Positions 16,272 through 23,875 of a DNA stretch of 64,000 nucleotides are shown piece by piece. This DNA is from G965230065 sp965230065 (lineage in GTDB: Bacteria > Bacteroidota > Bacteroidia > Cytophagales > Cyclobacteriaceae), in the NCBI GenBank assembly GCA_965230065.1, contig OZ245942.1:6324001-6388000 (forward strand). The letters run 5' to 3'. Position 1 is the stretch's first letter. The number at the start of each line of letters is the position of its first letter. The translations under genes and the position numbers were made by a program. The notes beneath the pieces are model-generated. The model saw only the letters and a list, made by a program, of their open reading frames with translations. It was not told the DNA's origin and searched no databases.

Positions 16272-17336
16272 TCAAAAACTCAATTTCAAATTATTTCTTT
16301 GCACAATTACCCAAATTACGACGGGCGAACCCACCAGGGCCGTTACCGCATTAATGGGCAAAGACTGTTGCGTTCCGGGCATTTGCGCTAACATATCACA
16401 CCCCAGCATGAGAGAAGCACCCATCAGGCATACCGCCGGAATCAGCACCCGGTGGTCGGAAGTGTGAAATACGGAACGTGCCAAGTGCGGTACGGCAATG
16501 CCCACAAAACCGATGGGGCCACAAAAAGCCGTAATACTCCCGGCGAGCAAAGCCGTAGCCACGATTATCAAAATGCGGGCTTGTTGCACATGGGTGCCCA
16601 GGCTTTGGGCATAATTTTCCCCGAGCAATAAGGCATTCAGCGGCTTGGAAGCGGCAAGCGTGAGCATGGTTCCCAAACCTACCACCGTGGTCATCACCAC
16701 CAGATGCTGTGAAGAAACCCCGCCCAGGCTGCCAAAAGTCCAGATGAGGTAATCCTGAATTTGCTGGGGATTGCTGTAATATTGCCAGATGCTCACCAGC
16801 GAAATGGTGATATTTCCTACCATAATGCCTACAATCAGCAGCACCACATTATCCCGAATGCGGGTAGAAACTGCTAAAATCAATAACAAAACCAGCACCG
16901 AACCCAACGTAGCGGCAATCACCAGCAGCCAGCTTCCTGATAAGCCTAGCCCTTTGATAGTATAAATGCTGGTAGCCACGCCGGACGATAACATCACCAC
17001 GGCCACGCCCAAACTGGCACCTGCTGTAATTCCTAACACCGAAGGCCCGGCCAGGGGGTTCCTGAACAAGGTTTGCATTTGCAGCCCGGCTATTGACAAA
17101 GCACAACCTGCCAGCACCGCCGTAATGGCTTTCGGTATGCGGATCAGGGTTACAATCTTTTCCCAGGCTTCATTGTCACTTCCCTGCCCCAACGTAATTT
17201 GCACCACTTCATCCAATGGGATGTACACCGAACCCAGGGCAATGTCCAACAGGAAAAGGACGATGCCCATGCCCAGCAGCCCCAGCATCCAGGGGGTTGT
17301 TTTTGTGGTTTTATTATTTGATTTAGTAATACTCAT
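16272..17336 (-). CDS. btuC: Cobalamin ABC transporter permease BtuC-like
   Basis: A 354-residue FecCD-family permease with about ten membrane helices. Typical motifs are RIPKAITAVLAGCALSIAGLQMQTLFRNPLAGP, the cytoplasmic coupling loop around ALLLGENYAQSLG, and GPIGFVGIAVPHLAR before the last helices; length matches the family. With BtuD it forms the inner-membrane channel that receives B12 from BtuF. It follows btuF by 129 bp and precedes btuD with a palindrome in the gap. The family also transports iron-siderophores; the riboswitch makes cobalamin the better call. Confidence 0.9.
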   Translation of the reverse strand: MSITKSNNKTTKTTPWMLGLLGMGIVLFLLDIALGSVYIPLDEVVQITLGQGSDNEAWEKIVTLIRIPKAITAVLAGCALSIAGLQMQTLFRNPLAGPSVLGITAGASLGVAVVMLSSGVATSIYTIKGLGLSGSWLLVIAATLGSVLVLLLILAVSTRIRDNVVLLIVGIMVGNITISLVSIWQYYSNPQQIQDYLIWTFGSLGGVSSQHLVVMTTVVGLGTMLTLAASKPLNALLLGENYAQSLGTHVQQARILIIVATALLAGSITAFCGPIGFVGIAVPHLARSVFHTSDHRVLIPAVCLMGASLMLGCDMLAQMPGTQQSLPINAVTALVGSPVVIWVIVQRNNLKLSF

Positions 17337-17366
17337 AGCAGTAGACAGTTTTAGTCCATGGTCTAA

Positions 17367-17405
17367 TAGTCCACAGAGTTCATCAGGGCTGTGGACTGTG
17401 GACTA
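17367..17405. repeat. Short inverted repeat between btuF and btuC
   Basis: Perfect 10-bp arms tagtccacag (17367-17376) and ctgtggacta (17396-17405) within a region of repeated GTGGACT and GTCCA units. It lies in the 129-bp btuF-btuC gap. Confidence 0.6.
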
Positions 17406-17453
17406 AAAAAACTGTGTAGTAACTTAAACCCTTCCTTCATATTCCTATTTTTT

Positions 17454-17483
17454 GACTGCCTACTGCTACTGCTTACTGCCAAC
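17454..17483. repeat. CTGCCTACTG-type repeat at the btuF 3' end
   Basis: The unit ctgcctactgctactgctta is a tandem of CTGCYTACTG-like words. Similar words occur at 47127-47190 and 51496-51517. On the minus strand it supplies the last codons (GSKQ) and the stop of btuF. Confidence 0.6.
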
Positions 17484-18701
17484 TTTTTTATGATAATACA
17501 ACGCATACTCCGGCAACAAATCAGGATACAGCATTTTGATATAATCGGCCAGAATCAGATGGGGGTTCACAATCCCGGAAATCCAGTACACATTCCCGCC
17601 TCCTGCACACATACGCTTATTATTAGCATACACATTACCACTTTTTAACGGCTTAAAATCAGCATAACGGGCATCTTTGGCCAGCAGTTCTTCTTTGGTA
17701 TTGATGAATTCGCCGGGAAACCAGAAATCGGCCTCCAGGGCTATGGGGTACACACTTTCAAAGTCCAGGGCGATGGAACCTGTGGCTTCTGTAGCTGACC
17801 AGTGGTATTGGGCACCGGCATCTTCCAGCAAACGGGCCATGTAGCTGTTGCCTCCGGCCACATACCAGGTGCCTTTGTAGGGTATGCCGTTGATGACCGC
17901 TTTTCGTTCTGCCGGATCTATTTGTAAGACTAACGCTTTTAAACGTTCATATTCCTGAACTACATTATCAAAATGCGCATTGGCTTCGGCTTCTTTGTTG
18001 AGCAAAGCGCCCATCAGCTTAATCCACTCGGCCCGGGCCAATAATGTACTTTCGAGCCATTCGGAGTTGACCAGCACGGGGATTTCTGCCTGTTGCAATA
18101 CATTAAATTTTTTCATCATGGCGGCCTGCATGCCCGAGGCCATCACCACACCTGGATTGGCGGAGATAATGCCCTCCATGTTCATATTGCCTTCCCCGCC
18201 CACTTCCATAATTTCACCGGAGGCGGTTCTTTCCCGCAAAGTTGTATCACAAATATGCGAAATGTTGGATACGCCTTTGATGACCTCATGCGCACCCAAA
18301 GCAGCGGTAAGGGCAACGTGGGTAGTAGAGAGTACGAAAAGGTTTTCTACAGGAATGCGGATAACCGACAGGTTTTCCGAGCCTTCCGGCACACCCATTC
18401 CTCTGGGCAATAAAAGATAACTTAAAGTATCCGGCTGGTCCTGAAAAGGATGGAAAACATGGGCAATTTTGTAGTTTTCGTGGTACTCAATGCCAAAGCC
18501 CTGGGCATGGGTAATGACTGATTTTTCGGTAAAAATCTTGCTTTTACTGCCTTTTTTGGCTGCACTCTCCTTTTCTGAAGAAGGTGTACTTTGACAACCC
18601 CACAATAAACAAACGATTGAGAGCAGCATGGCACATTGGGCAAATAGCCTGTAATGCCCATCCATTTTTGGCTGAGTTATTTGAAAATATAAGATGTTCA
18701 T
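17466..18701 (-). CDS. btuF: Cobalamin-binding ABC substrate-binding lipoprotein BtuF-like
   Basis: A 411-residue periplasmic-binding lipoprotein (lipobox LLWGC) of the helical-backbone metal/cobalamin receptor family. The two lobes are visible: the N-terminal lobe (RIPVENLFVLSTTHVALTAAL, VKGVSNISH-like region, MEGIISANPGVVMASGM) and the C-terminal lobe (GTWYVAGGNSYMARLLEDAGA, DFESVYPIALEADFWFPGEF). It delivers B12 to BtuCD. It is the first gene after the riboswitch, 42 bp downstream. An internal ATG at 18665 is an alternative start. The extreme C-terminus (GSKQ, stop) is encoded by a dispersed repeat. It is longer than E. coli BtuF (266 residues). Confidence 0.88.
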   Translation of the reverse strand: MNILYFQITQPKMDGHYRLFAQCAMLLSIVCLLWGCQSTPSSEKESAAKKGSKSKIFTEKSVITHAQGFGIEYHENYKIAHVFHPFQDQPDTLSYLLLPRGMGVPEGSENLSVIRIPVENLFVLSTTHVALTAALGAHEVIKGVSNISHICDTTLRERTASGEIMEVGGEGNMNMEGIISANPGVVMASGMQAAMMKKFNVLQQAEIPVLVNSEWLESTLLARAEWIKLMGALLNKEAEANAHFDNVVQEYERLKALVLQIDPAERKAVINGIPYKGTWYVAGGNSYMARLLEDAGAQYHWSATEATGSIALDFESVYPIALEADFWFPGEFINTKEELLAKDARYADFKPLKSGNVYANNKRMCAGGGNVYWISGIVNPHLILADYIKMLYPDLLPEYALYYHKKVGSKQ

Positions 18702-18743
18702 CGTACTGCCTGCCTTTTCCCCGAAGGCGTTTGGTGTAAATCA

Positions 18744-18945
18744 TCATGGCAGGTCTTCTGACTTTCCCGACTTTCGGCCGCCTTCCCGCTCCAGTTCAGG
18801 AGCAGTGGCATAAAGGGGTAACCGAAAATACTGATCTTTTCAGACCGGGATTACAGCAGCGGGGACTGTTCCGGACTTACACCGGATTCCCTTTTCATCC
18901 TAACGCCCCAAGACAGGGCAAGGAACCATCATGTTGCAAAGGTTA
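18744..18945 (-). ncRNA. Cobalamin riboswitch (AdoCbl class)
   Basis: On the minus strand the conserved core words are all present and in order: GGAATCCGGTGTAAGTCCGG, ACAGTCCCCGCTGCTGTAA, GCCACTG, GGGAAGGCGGCCGAAAG and the B12 box AGTCAGAAGACCTGCC (plus-strand 18748-18763). It lies 42 bp upstream of btuF. B12 binding should repress the uptake operon, by blocking translation or ending transcription; which one is not clear from the sequence. The exact ends are approximate. Confidence 0.96.
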
Positions 18946-19153
18946 GGGTTTTTGGGGAGATATAAAAATATGTTGTGTGAAATTGCGAATTCATTCAAGC
19001 CTGTCAATCAACCAGCCAGCATTTTCCGCTTTCCACTTTTTTATATTTTACATCTTTTTTTGCAAAAAAAGGAAGTAGTCTGTAAAATCGCCAGATTTAA
19101 ACTTTTAATACTTTCTTTCCCGTTGTAATTTAGTATTCCAGATAGATAGCTGA

Positions 19154-20689
19154 ATGAAAATATTTTTATCTAAAAAAGCCATCCTGTTTATTTTTATTTT
19201 ATTGCTTGTTGCATTGCCTTCTTTAAACGGTTTCGCACAGGACAAAACCGCCTTGCTAGATGAGTTGTTTACTAAATACCACCGGTTTGAAGATTTTGAG
19301 GGCGCAGTGTTGGTAGCTGAAAACGGAAAGGTATTGTATAAAAATGCTTTTGGCCTTGCCAACAGGGAATGGGAAATTCCTAACAGCACTGATACCAAAT
19401 TCAGCCTGGCCTCTATCAGCAAGCAGTTCACTGCGGCTTTGGTATTGTTGCTGGCCGAAGAAGGAAAAATCCATCTGGATAGTTCTCTTTTCCACTACTA
19501 TCCTAATTACCGGGCAGATGTGGGCCAAAAGGTAACCATACACCAACTCCTCACCCACACTTCGGGTATCCCTAACTACACCAGCCTTCCCGACGTCTGG
19601 TCTGACTCACTGGTAATCCGCTATGCTCCTGATGAGCTTGTGAAAAAGTTTGGCAGTATGAATCTGGAGTTTGAACCGGGTTCCCAATATCAGTACAATA
19701 ATACGGGTTATTTCCTGCTGAGTGTGATCATTGAAAAAGTTACCGGACAACCATTTGAGCAGGTACTACAAGAAAAAATTCTTACCCCCCTGGCAATGCA
19801 TAACACAGGTATTGATGACCGCTCAACTATCATTAAGCAACGGGCACAAGGCTATATCAGAAACCTGGAGGGTTTTATGAATGCCTCACCTATGTATATG
19901 AAAAATCTCCAGGGAGTGGGTAATATGTATGCCACTATAGAAGATTTATTCCGCTGGAACCAGGCTTTGTATGGCGGAGAATTACTTGCAACAAAAAACC
20001 TTCGCTTAATGACCCAGGCACACGCCCCTGAAAATAAGGGGTGGATCCCACCATTTCCCAGTAGTTATGGGTATGGATTGGGCATTGCTTCCATAACTAC
20101 AAATAATGAAGATGACTTCCCTGCATTAAAAATGTATTTTCATAGTGGTCATATTTCGGGATTTAGTGGGTTTATGGGGTATTTTCCCAAAGACGGGCAT
20201 ACTATCATCTTGCTGAGTAACTTAGGAGGCGTCAGTACAGCACGCATGAACGAAATAACCCAGGAAGCTAAGCATATTTTATATGATTTGCCTTACGAAA
20301 TGCCACAACGCGACCTGGCCTCAGCCTTGCTCAAAGTAGTGCAGGAAGAAGGTACAGAAGCTGCTATTGAAAAATTTCACTATCTGGTAGATGCATTCCC
20401 CTATGACTATACCGATACTGAAAAAGACCTGAACAAATTAGCATCAGATTTATTCACCTTAAAGCAAACAGATGCCGCTTTTCGCATCTTAGAATTAAAT
20501 GCCATTGTAAACCCCGGATGGGAAACCAACCTTCAACTGGCAAAGGCTGCGCATGCCCTGGAAAACCCCGTTGAAGCAACACAGTATTACAAAAAAGCAC
20601 AAAGCCTGAACCCTGGTAAAACTTCAGCAGAAAAACAAGCAAAAGAAGAAATAAAGAAAGCATTAAAAGCACTTAAAAAGGAGCTGTAA
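19154..20689 (+). CDS. Secreted serine hydrolase (class C beta-lactamase/PBP4* family) with TPR-like tail
   Basis: A 511-residue protein with a signal peptide ending near LNGFAQ. The beta-lactamase/transpeptidase-like domain (about residues 30-380) has the SISK active-site tetrad (SxxK), the YNN triad (YxN, in YQYNNTGYF) and a late HSGHISGFSG in place of KTG. Members act as esterases, D-aminopeptidases or peptidoglycan hydrolases; beta-lactam hydrolysis cannot be assumed. The C-terminal ~120 residues are helical, resembling TPRs (AFRILELNAIVNPGWETNLQ). Single gene, transcribed away from the B12 operon. Confidence 0.9.
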   Translation: MKIFLSKKAILFIFILLLVALPSLNGFAQDKTALLDELFTKYHRFEDFEGAVLVAENGKVLYKNAFGLANREWEIPNSTDTKFSLASISKQFTAALVLLLAEEGKIHLDSSLFHYYPNYRADVGQKVTIHQLLTHTSGIPNYTSLPDVWSDSLVIRYAPDELVKKFGSMNLEFEPGSQYQYNNTGYFLLSVIIEKVTGQPFEQVLQEKILTPLAMHNTGIDDRSTIIKQRAQGYIRNLEGFMNASPMYMKNLQGVGNMYATIEDLFRWNQALYGGELLATKNLRLMTQAHAPENKGWIPPFPSSYGYGLGIASITTNNEDDFPALKMYFHSGHISGFSGFMGYFPKDGHTIILLSNLGGVSTARMNEITQEAKHILYDLPYEMPQRDLASALLKVVQEEGTEAAIEKFHYLVDAFPYDYTDTEKDLNKLASDLFTLKQTDAAFRILELNAIVNPGWETNLQLAKAAHALENPVEATQYYKKAQSLNPGKTSAEKQAKEEIKKALKALKKEL

Positions 20690-20740
20690 TACTTTATGAA
20701 ATTTTTTTTCATTTAGTTTTTAGAAATAAAAAAAAGCTCC

Positions 20741-20748
20741 TAGTTTTG
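20741..20748 (+). promoter_or_regulatory. Bacteroidota -7 box upstream of tRNA-Gln
   Basis: TAGTTTTG matches TAnnTTTG and lies 16 bp before the mature tRNA 5' end. No clear -33 TTG is seen in the A-rich sequence upstream. Confidence 0.5.
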
Positions 20749-20764
20749 TAGCCCAATTCAAAAC

Positions 20765-20835
20765 TGTCCGGTGGTGTAATGGTAACACAGAGGTTTTTGG
20801 TGCCTTTATTCAGGGTTCGAGTCCTTGCCGGACAA
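20765..20835 (+). tRNA. tRNA-Gln (anticodon TTG)
   Basis: Acceptor stem TGTCCGG pairs with CCGGACA. The D loop is GTGTAATGGTAACAC, the anticodon loop TTTTGGT gives anticodon TTG, and the T arm contains GGGTTCGAGTCC. CCA is not encoded. It lies 56 bp upstream of prs. Confidence 0.95.
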
Positions 20836-20891
20836 CAAAGTCCCGATTCATGCAATCGGGACTTGCTTTTTAAATCGCACAATCCAGCATT

Positions 20892-21833
20892 ATGACTACG
20901 GTTAAGCTATTTTCAGGCACATCCTCCAGATATCTGGCAGAAAAAATTGCACAACATTATGGACAACCGCTGGGTGATGTGATTATCGACAAATTCAGCG
21001 ATGGAGAAATGTCTCCCCACTTCACCGAATCGGTACGGGGTTGTGAAGTGTATCTTATACAATCCACTTTTACACCCACTGATAACCTGATGGAGCTACT
21101 GTTGCTGATTGATGCGGCCAAACGGGCCAGCGCACAACATGTAGTAGCCGTAGTGCCCTATTTTGGATATGCCCGCCAGGACCGAAAAGACAAACCCAGG
21201 GTTTCTATTGGTGCTAAACTCATTGCAAATTTATTTTCGGCTGCCGGTGCTGACCGCCTCATGACCTGTGACTTGCACGCCGGACAAATACAAGGCTTTT
21301 TTGACTTCCCCGTAGATCACTTTGACGGCAGTTCTATCTTTGTACCCTACCTCAAAAATATCCCCAGAGATAACCTGATTTTTGCCTCTCCCGATGTAGG
21401 AGGCGTAAAAAGAACGCGCAACTTCGCCAAATTTTTTGAAGTAGATATGGTAGTTTGTGACAAACACCGCAAAAGGTCCAACGAAGTGGCCAGTATGCAG
21501 GTGATTGGTGAAGTAGAAGGGAAAGATGTAGTATTGGTAGATGACCTGGTAGACACTGCAGGAACATTGTGCAAAGCCGCCAATATACTCAAAGAAAAAG
21601 GGGCAAAATCAGTAAAAGCTATTTGTACACACCCGGTACTTTCTGGCAATGCCTATGAAAAATTAGAAAACTCTGAACTGGAAGAATTGGCCGTTACTGA
21701 CTCAATTCCACTGAAAAGGGAGAGCACCAAGATTAAAGTGTTGTCTGTAGCCAAGTTATTTGCAGATGCCGTGCATAAAATTCATGGACACGAATCCATC
21801 AGTCCATTGTTCATTTCAGATGAAAGATTTTAA
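20892..21833 (+). CDS. prs: Ribose-phosphate pyrophosphokinase
   Basis: A 313-residue PRPP synthetase making phosphoribosyl pyrophosphate from ribose-5-phosphate and ATP for nucleotide, His and Trp synthesis. It shows the whole family pattern: FSDGEMSPHFTESVRG, PYFGYARQDRKD (flexible catalytic loop), CDLHAGQIQGFF, and the PRPP-binding loop VVLVDDLVDTAGTL. Length is normal. It is the first gene of a conserved run prs-rplY-pth on one strand, with 116 bp and 71 bp gaps. Confidence 0.97.
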   Translation: MTTVKLFSGTSSRYLAEKIAQHYGQPLGDVIIDKFSDGEMSPHFTESVRGCEVYLIQSTFTPTDNLMELLLLIDAAKRASAQHVVAVVPYFGYARQDRKDKPRVSIGAKLIANLFSAAGADRLMTCDLHAGQIQGFFDFPVDHFDGSSIFVPYLKNIPRDNLIFASPDVGGVKRTRNFAKFFEVDMVVCDKHRKRSNEVASMQVIGEVEGKDVVLVDDLVDTAGTLCKAANILKEKGAKSVKAICTHPVLSGNAYEKLENSELEELAVTDSIPLKRESTKIKVLSVAKLFADAVHKIHGHESISPLFISDERF

Positions 21834-21867
21834 ATTTAGCTATTAGCTAATTAAAAAAAACTTAAGG

Positions 21868-21905
21868 TTGCTTGTGGCTAAATGCTTAAAGCTTGCGGCT
21901 AAAAT
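21868..21905. repeat. GCTTGTGGCTA direct repeats between prs and rplY
   Basis: Two near-identical words, gcttgtggcta and gcttgcggcta, lie about 20 bp apart in the prs-rplY gap and match the repeat at 538-578. Confidence 0.45.
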
Positions 21906-21949
21906 TTTAAATAAGTAGTTCACATTTATTATTTTAATTAACAATTATT

Positions 21950-22612
21950 ATGGAAACGTTAGAGATTATAGGGTTTAAAAGAGCAAATCTCGGAAAAAAA
22001 GAAGCCAAGCGCCTCAGGGCTGAAGGCAATGTTCCATGTGTAGTATACGGAGGTAAGGATGAAATTCATTTTTACGCACCCATGATCCTTTTCAGGGACC
22101 TGGTGTATACTGCAGATGCGCACCTGGTAGAGCTAAACATTGAAGGCGATAAAAGAAAATGTATCCTTCAGGATATCCAGTTTCATCCGGTAAGTGAAAT
22201 CATTTTACATGCTGATTTTCTGGAATTGCGTAAAGACCGGGAAGTAAAAATGGATATTCCGGTTCATTTGGAAGGCACGGCGATCGGTTTGCAAAAAGGT
22301 GGTAAGTTAGAGAAAAAGTTAAGAAAGCTGACCATTAAGGCATTGCCTGATAATATGCCAGCATACGTTCCAGTTGATGTATCACAACTTGACCTTGGAA
22401 AAACAATTAAAGTTGGAAACCTGGAACCCGGAGATTATACCATTCTGACTAATTCTTTAGTTACACTTGCTGCTGTAAACATACCCAGACTGCGGGCAGG
22501 TGCCATTACTGATGAAGATATGGGACTGACAGAAGAAGGGACTGAAGGAGAAGGTGAAACTGAAGGTGAGAAAGGTGAAGGAGAAGGCGAAGGCGAGGGT
22601 GAAGCTGCATAA
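21950..22612 (+). CDS. rplY: 50S ribosomal protein L25/Ctc
   Basis: A 220-residue long-form L25 (Ctc type) that binds 5S rRNA. The N-terminal L25 domain is residues 1-95 (ANLGKKEAKRLRAEGNVPCVVYGG) and the C-terminal TL5-like beta domain spans about 96-190 (IPVHLEGTAIGLQKGGKL, VDVSQLDLGKTIKVGNL). It ends in a low-complexity acidic Gly/Glu tail, common in Bacteroidota. A terminator follows immediately. Confidence 0.96.
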   Translation: METLEIIGFKRANLGKKEAKRLRAEGNVPCVVYGGKDEIHFYAPMILFRDLVYTADAHLVELNIEGDKRKCILQDIQFHPVSEIILHADFLELRKDREVKMDIPVHLEGTAIGLQKGGKLEKKLRKLTIKALPDNMPAYVPVDVSQLDLGKTIKVGNLEPGDYTILTNSLVTLAAVNIPRLRAGAITDEDMGLTEEGTEGEGETEGEKGEGEGEGEGEAA

Positions 22613-22638
22613 TTCCCTGTAATTGCATTTTTAAGTAT

Positions 22639-22668
22639 AAATCCTGCCCTGCAAAGGGTGGGATTTTT
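22639..22668 (+). terminator. Hairpin terminator after rplY
   Basis: Stem AAATCC-tg-CCCT with AGGG-tg-GGATTT and loop gcaa, followed by a short T run. It lies 26 bp past the rplY stop and 15 bp before pth, so it may only partly stop transcription. Confidence 0.7.
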
Positions 22669-22683
22669 AATTTTAGCATACTC

Positions 22684-23241
22684 ATGAAATATTTGATCGC
22701 CGGATTAGGCAACCCTGGCCCTAAATACGAGCTCACACGACACAATATTGGATTTTTAATCCTTGACAGGCTTGCTGAAACTAAGCAATGCACTTTTGCA
22801 GCAGACAGGTTGGCAGATAAGGCTGAGTTTAAATGGAAAGGTCGAAGTTTTACACTCATTAAGCCCACAACATTTATGAACCTCAGTGGTAAAGCGGTAA
22901 ACTATTGGTTACAGGCTAAAAAAATCCCCAAAGAAAACCTGCTGGTCGTAGTAGATGATATTGCCCTCCCTTTTGGCAAATTGCGCTTACGCCCCAAAGG
23001 GTCAGATGCCGGGCATAATGGATTGAAAAACATTGAAGCGCTAACGGGAGGAAACAACTATGCACGTTTACGTTTCGGCGTAGGTGATGATTTTCACCAA
23101 GGGCAGCAAGTTGATTACGTACTCAGCAACTTCAATGCTGATGAAATGAAAGCATTACCACCGCAGATGGATAAAGCCGCTGACGCTATCCTTTCATTTG
23201 GCACCATCGGCATTGGGCGTACCATGAGCATGTTTAACTGA
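22684..23241 (+). CDS. pth: Peptidyl-tRNA hydrolase
   Basis: A 185-residue Pth that releases peptides from stalled peptidyl-tRNA. Conserved segments: GLGNPGPKYELTRHNIGF with the catalytic His20 in TRHN, KPTTFMNLSGKAV, VVVDDIALPFGKLRLRPKGSDAGHNGLKNI, and RLRFGVG. Length is typical. It follows rplY as in many bacteria and ends 24 bp from the convergent DUF2267 gene. Confidence 0.96.
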   Translation: MKYLIAGLGNPGPKYELTRHNIGFLILDRLAETKQCTFAADRLADKAEFKWKGRSFTLIKPTTFMNLSGKAVNYWLQAKKIPKENLLVVVDDIALPFGKLRLRPKGSDAGHNGLKNIEALTGGNNYARLRFGVGDDFHQGQQVDYVLSNFNADEMKALPPQMDKAADAILSFGTIGIGRTMSMFN

Positions 23242-23265
23242 AAAAGAATAATAGGGTATTAAATT

Positions 23266-23760
23266 TTAGGATAACCACACACTTGTATCAGGGGAGTCAT
23301 GTAGGAATGGAAAGGTTTTGTTTTCCAACTCTTGTTTTACATGAGGAGAAATTAACTCCAACATCATCTCAAATTCATGGCGGGAAACATGCAAACTAAT
23401 GACCCTGAAAACTGCCTGCACAGCTTCCATGGCATGTTTGGTATCACGTTCGCTGGGGGTAAAAAGATTTTGAGAATGCATCATCTCATCAATCAGGTCT
23501 TTGGTCGTTTCCAGCTCGATGGGTGTGTTATCCTGTAAAGTCCAACCGTCTACATAAATAGCTTTTAATGGAAGGGGCAAAAGGTTTAAAAAGCGCAGGG
23601 AGTTCTCAAAGTTCAACCGGTTTCGGATACCCCTCAATACCATGCTTACAATTTTTTTAGCGTCCGCAATATCTTCAACAGTCTTGAGTTGATGTGCAAC
23701 CTGAATCATTAACTCATCTCGATAAATTGCATGTTTTTCTAACTTTTGTTTTACTACCAT
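23266..23760 (-). CDS. DUF2267-family protein
   Basis: A 164-residue, mainly helical cytoplasmic protein. It carries the FLNLLPLPLKAIYVDGW stretch seen in DUF2267 proteins (about residues 60-76), preceded by helices with DAKKIVSMVLRGIRNRL. No signal peptide or catalytic motif. Other DUF2267 genes are often stress-induced, but no such signal is visible here. Function unknown. Confidence 0.7.
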   Translation of the reverse strand: MVVKQKLEKHAIYRDELMIQVAHQLKTVEDIADAKKIVSMVLRGIRNRLNFENSLRFLNLLPLPLKAIYVDGWTLQDNTPIELETTKDLIDEMMHSQNLFTPSERDTKHAMEAVQAVFRVISLHVSRHEFEMMLELISPHVKQELENKTFPFLHDSPDTSVWLS

Positions 23761-23875
23761 ATCAAAAAATAGTTATACGGTGGGAAGAAGCCTTTACTTA
23801 TATCAATATACTAATTATTTCAATTTCTTCCTTCAAAAAAATAAAAAAAATCATCCCGTAAACCGATAACGATTG

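Noticed and set aside
15170..16275. TTG start for btuD at 16275 and similar TTG start for the flippase at 11850
   Set aside because: Both extensions only translate palindromic repeats; family alignments begin at the internal ATG.
18544..18747. Minus-strand frame between the riboswitch and btuF
   Set aside because: It overlaps the btuF start region in another frame and the riboswitch 3' end, with no coding signature.
22530..22610. Repeats at the end of rplY
   Set aside because: They encode the acidic Gly/Glu tail usual for Bacteroidota L25.
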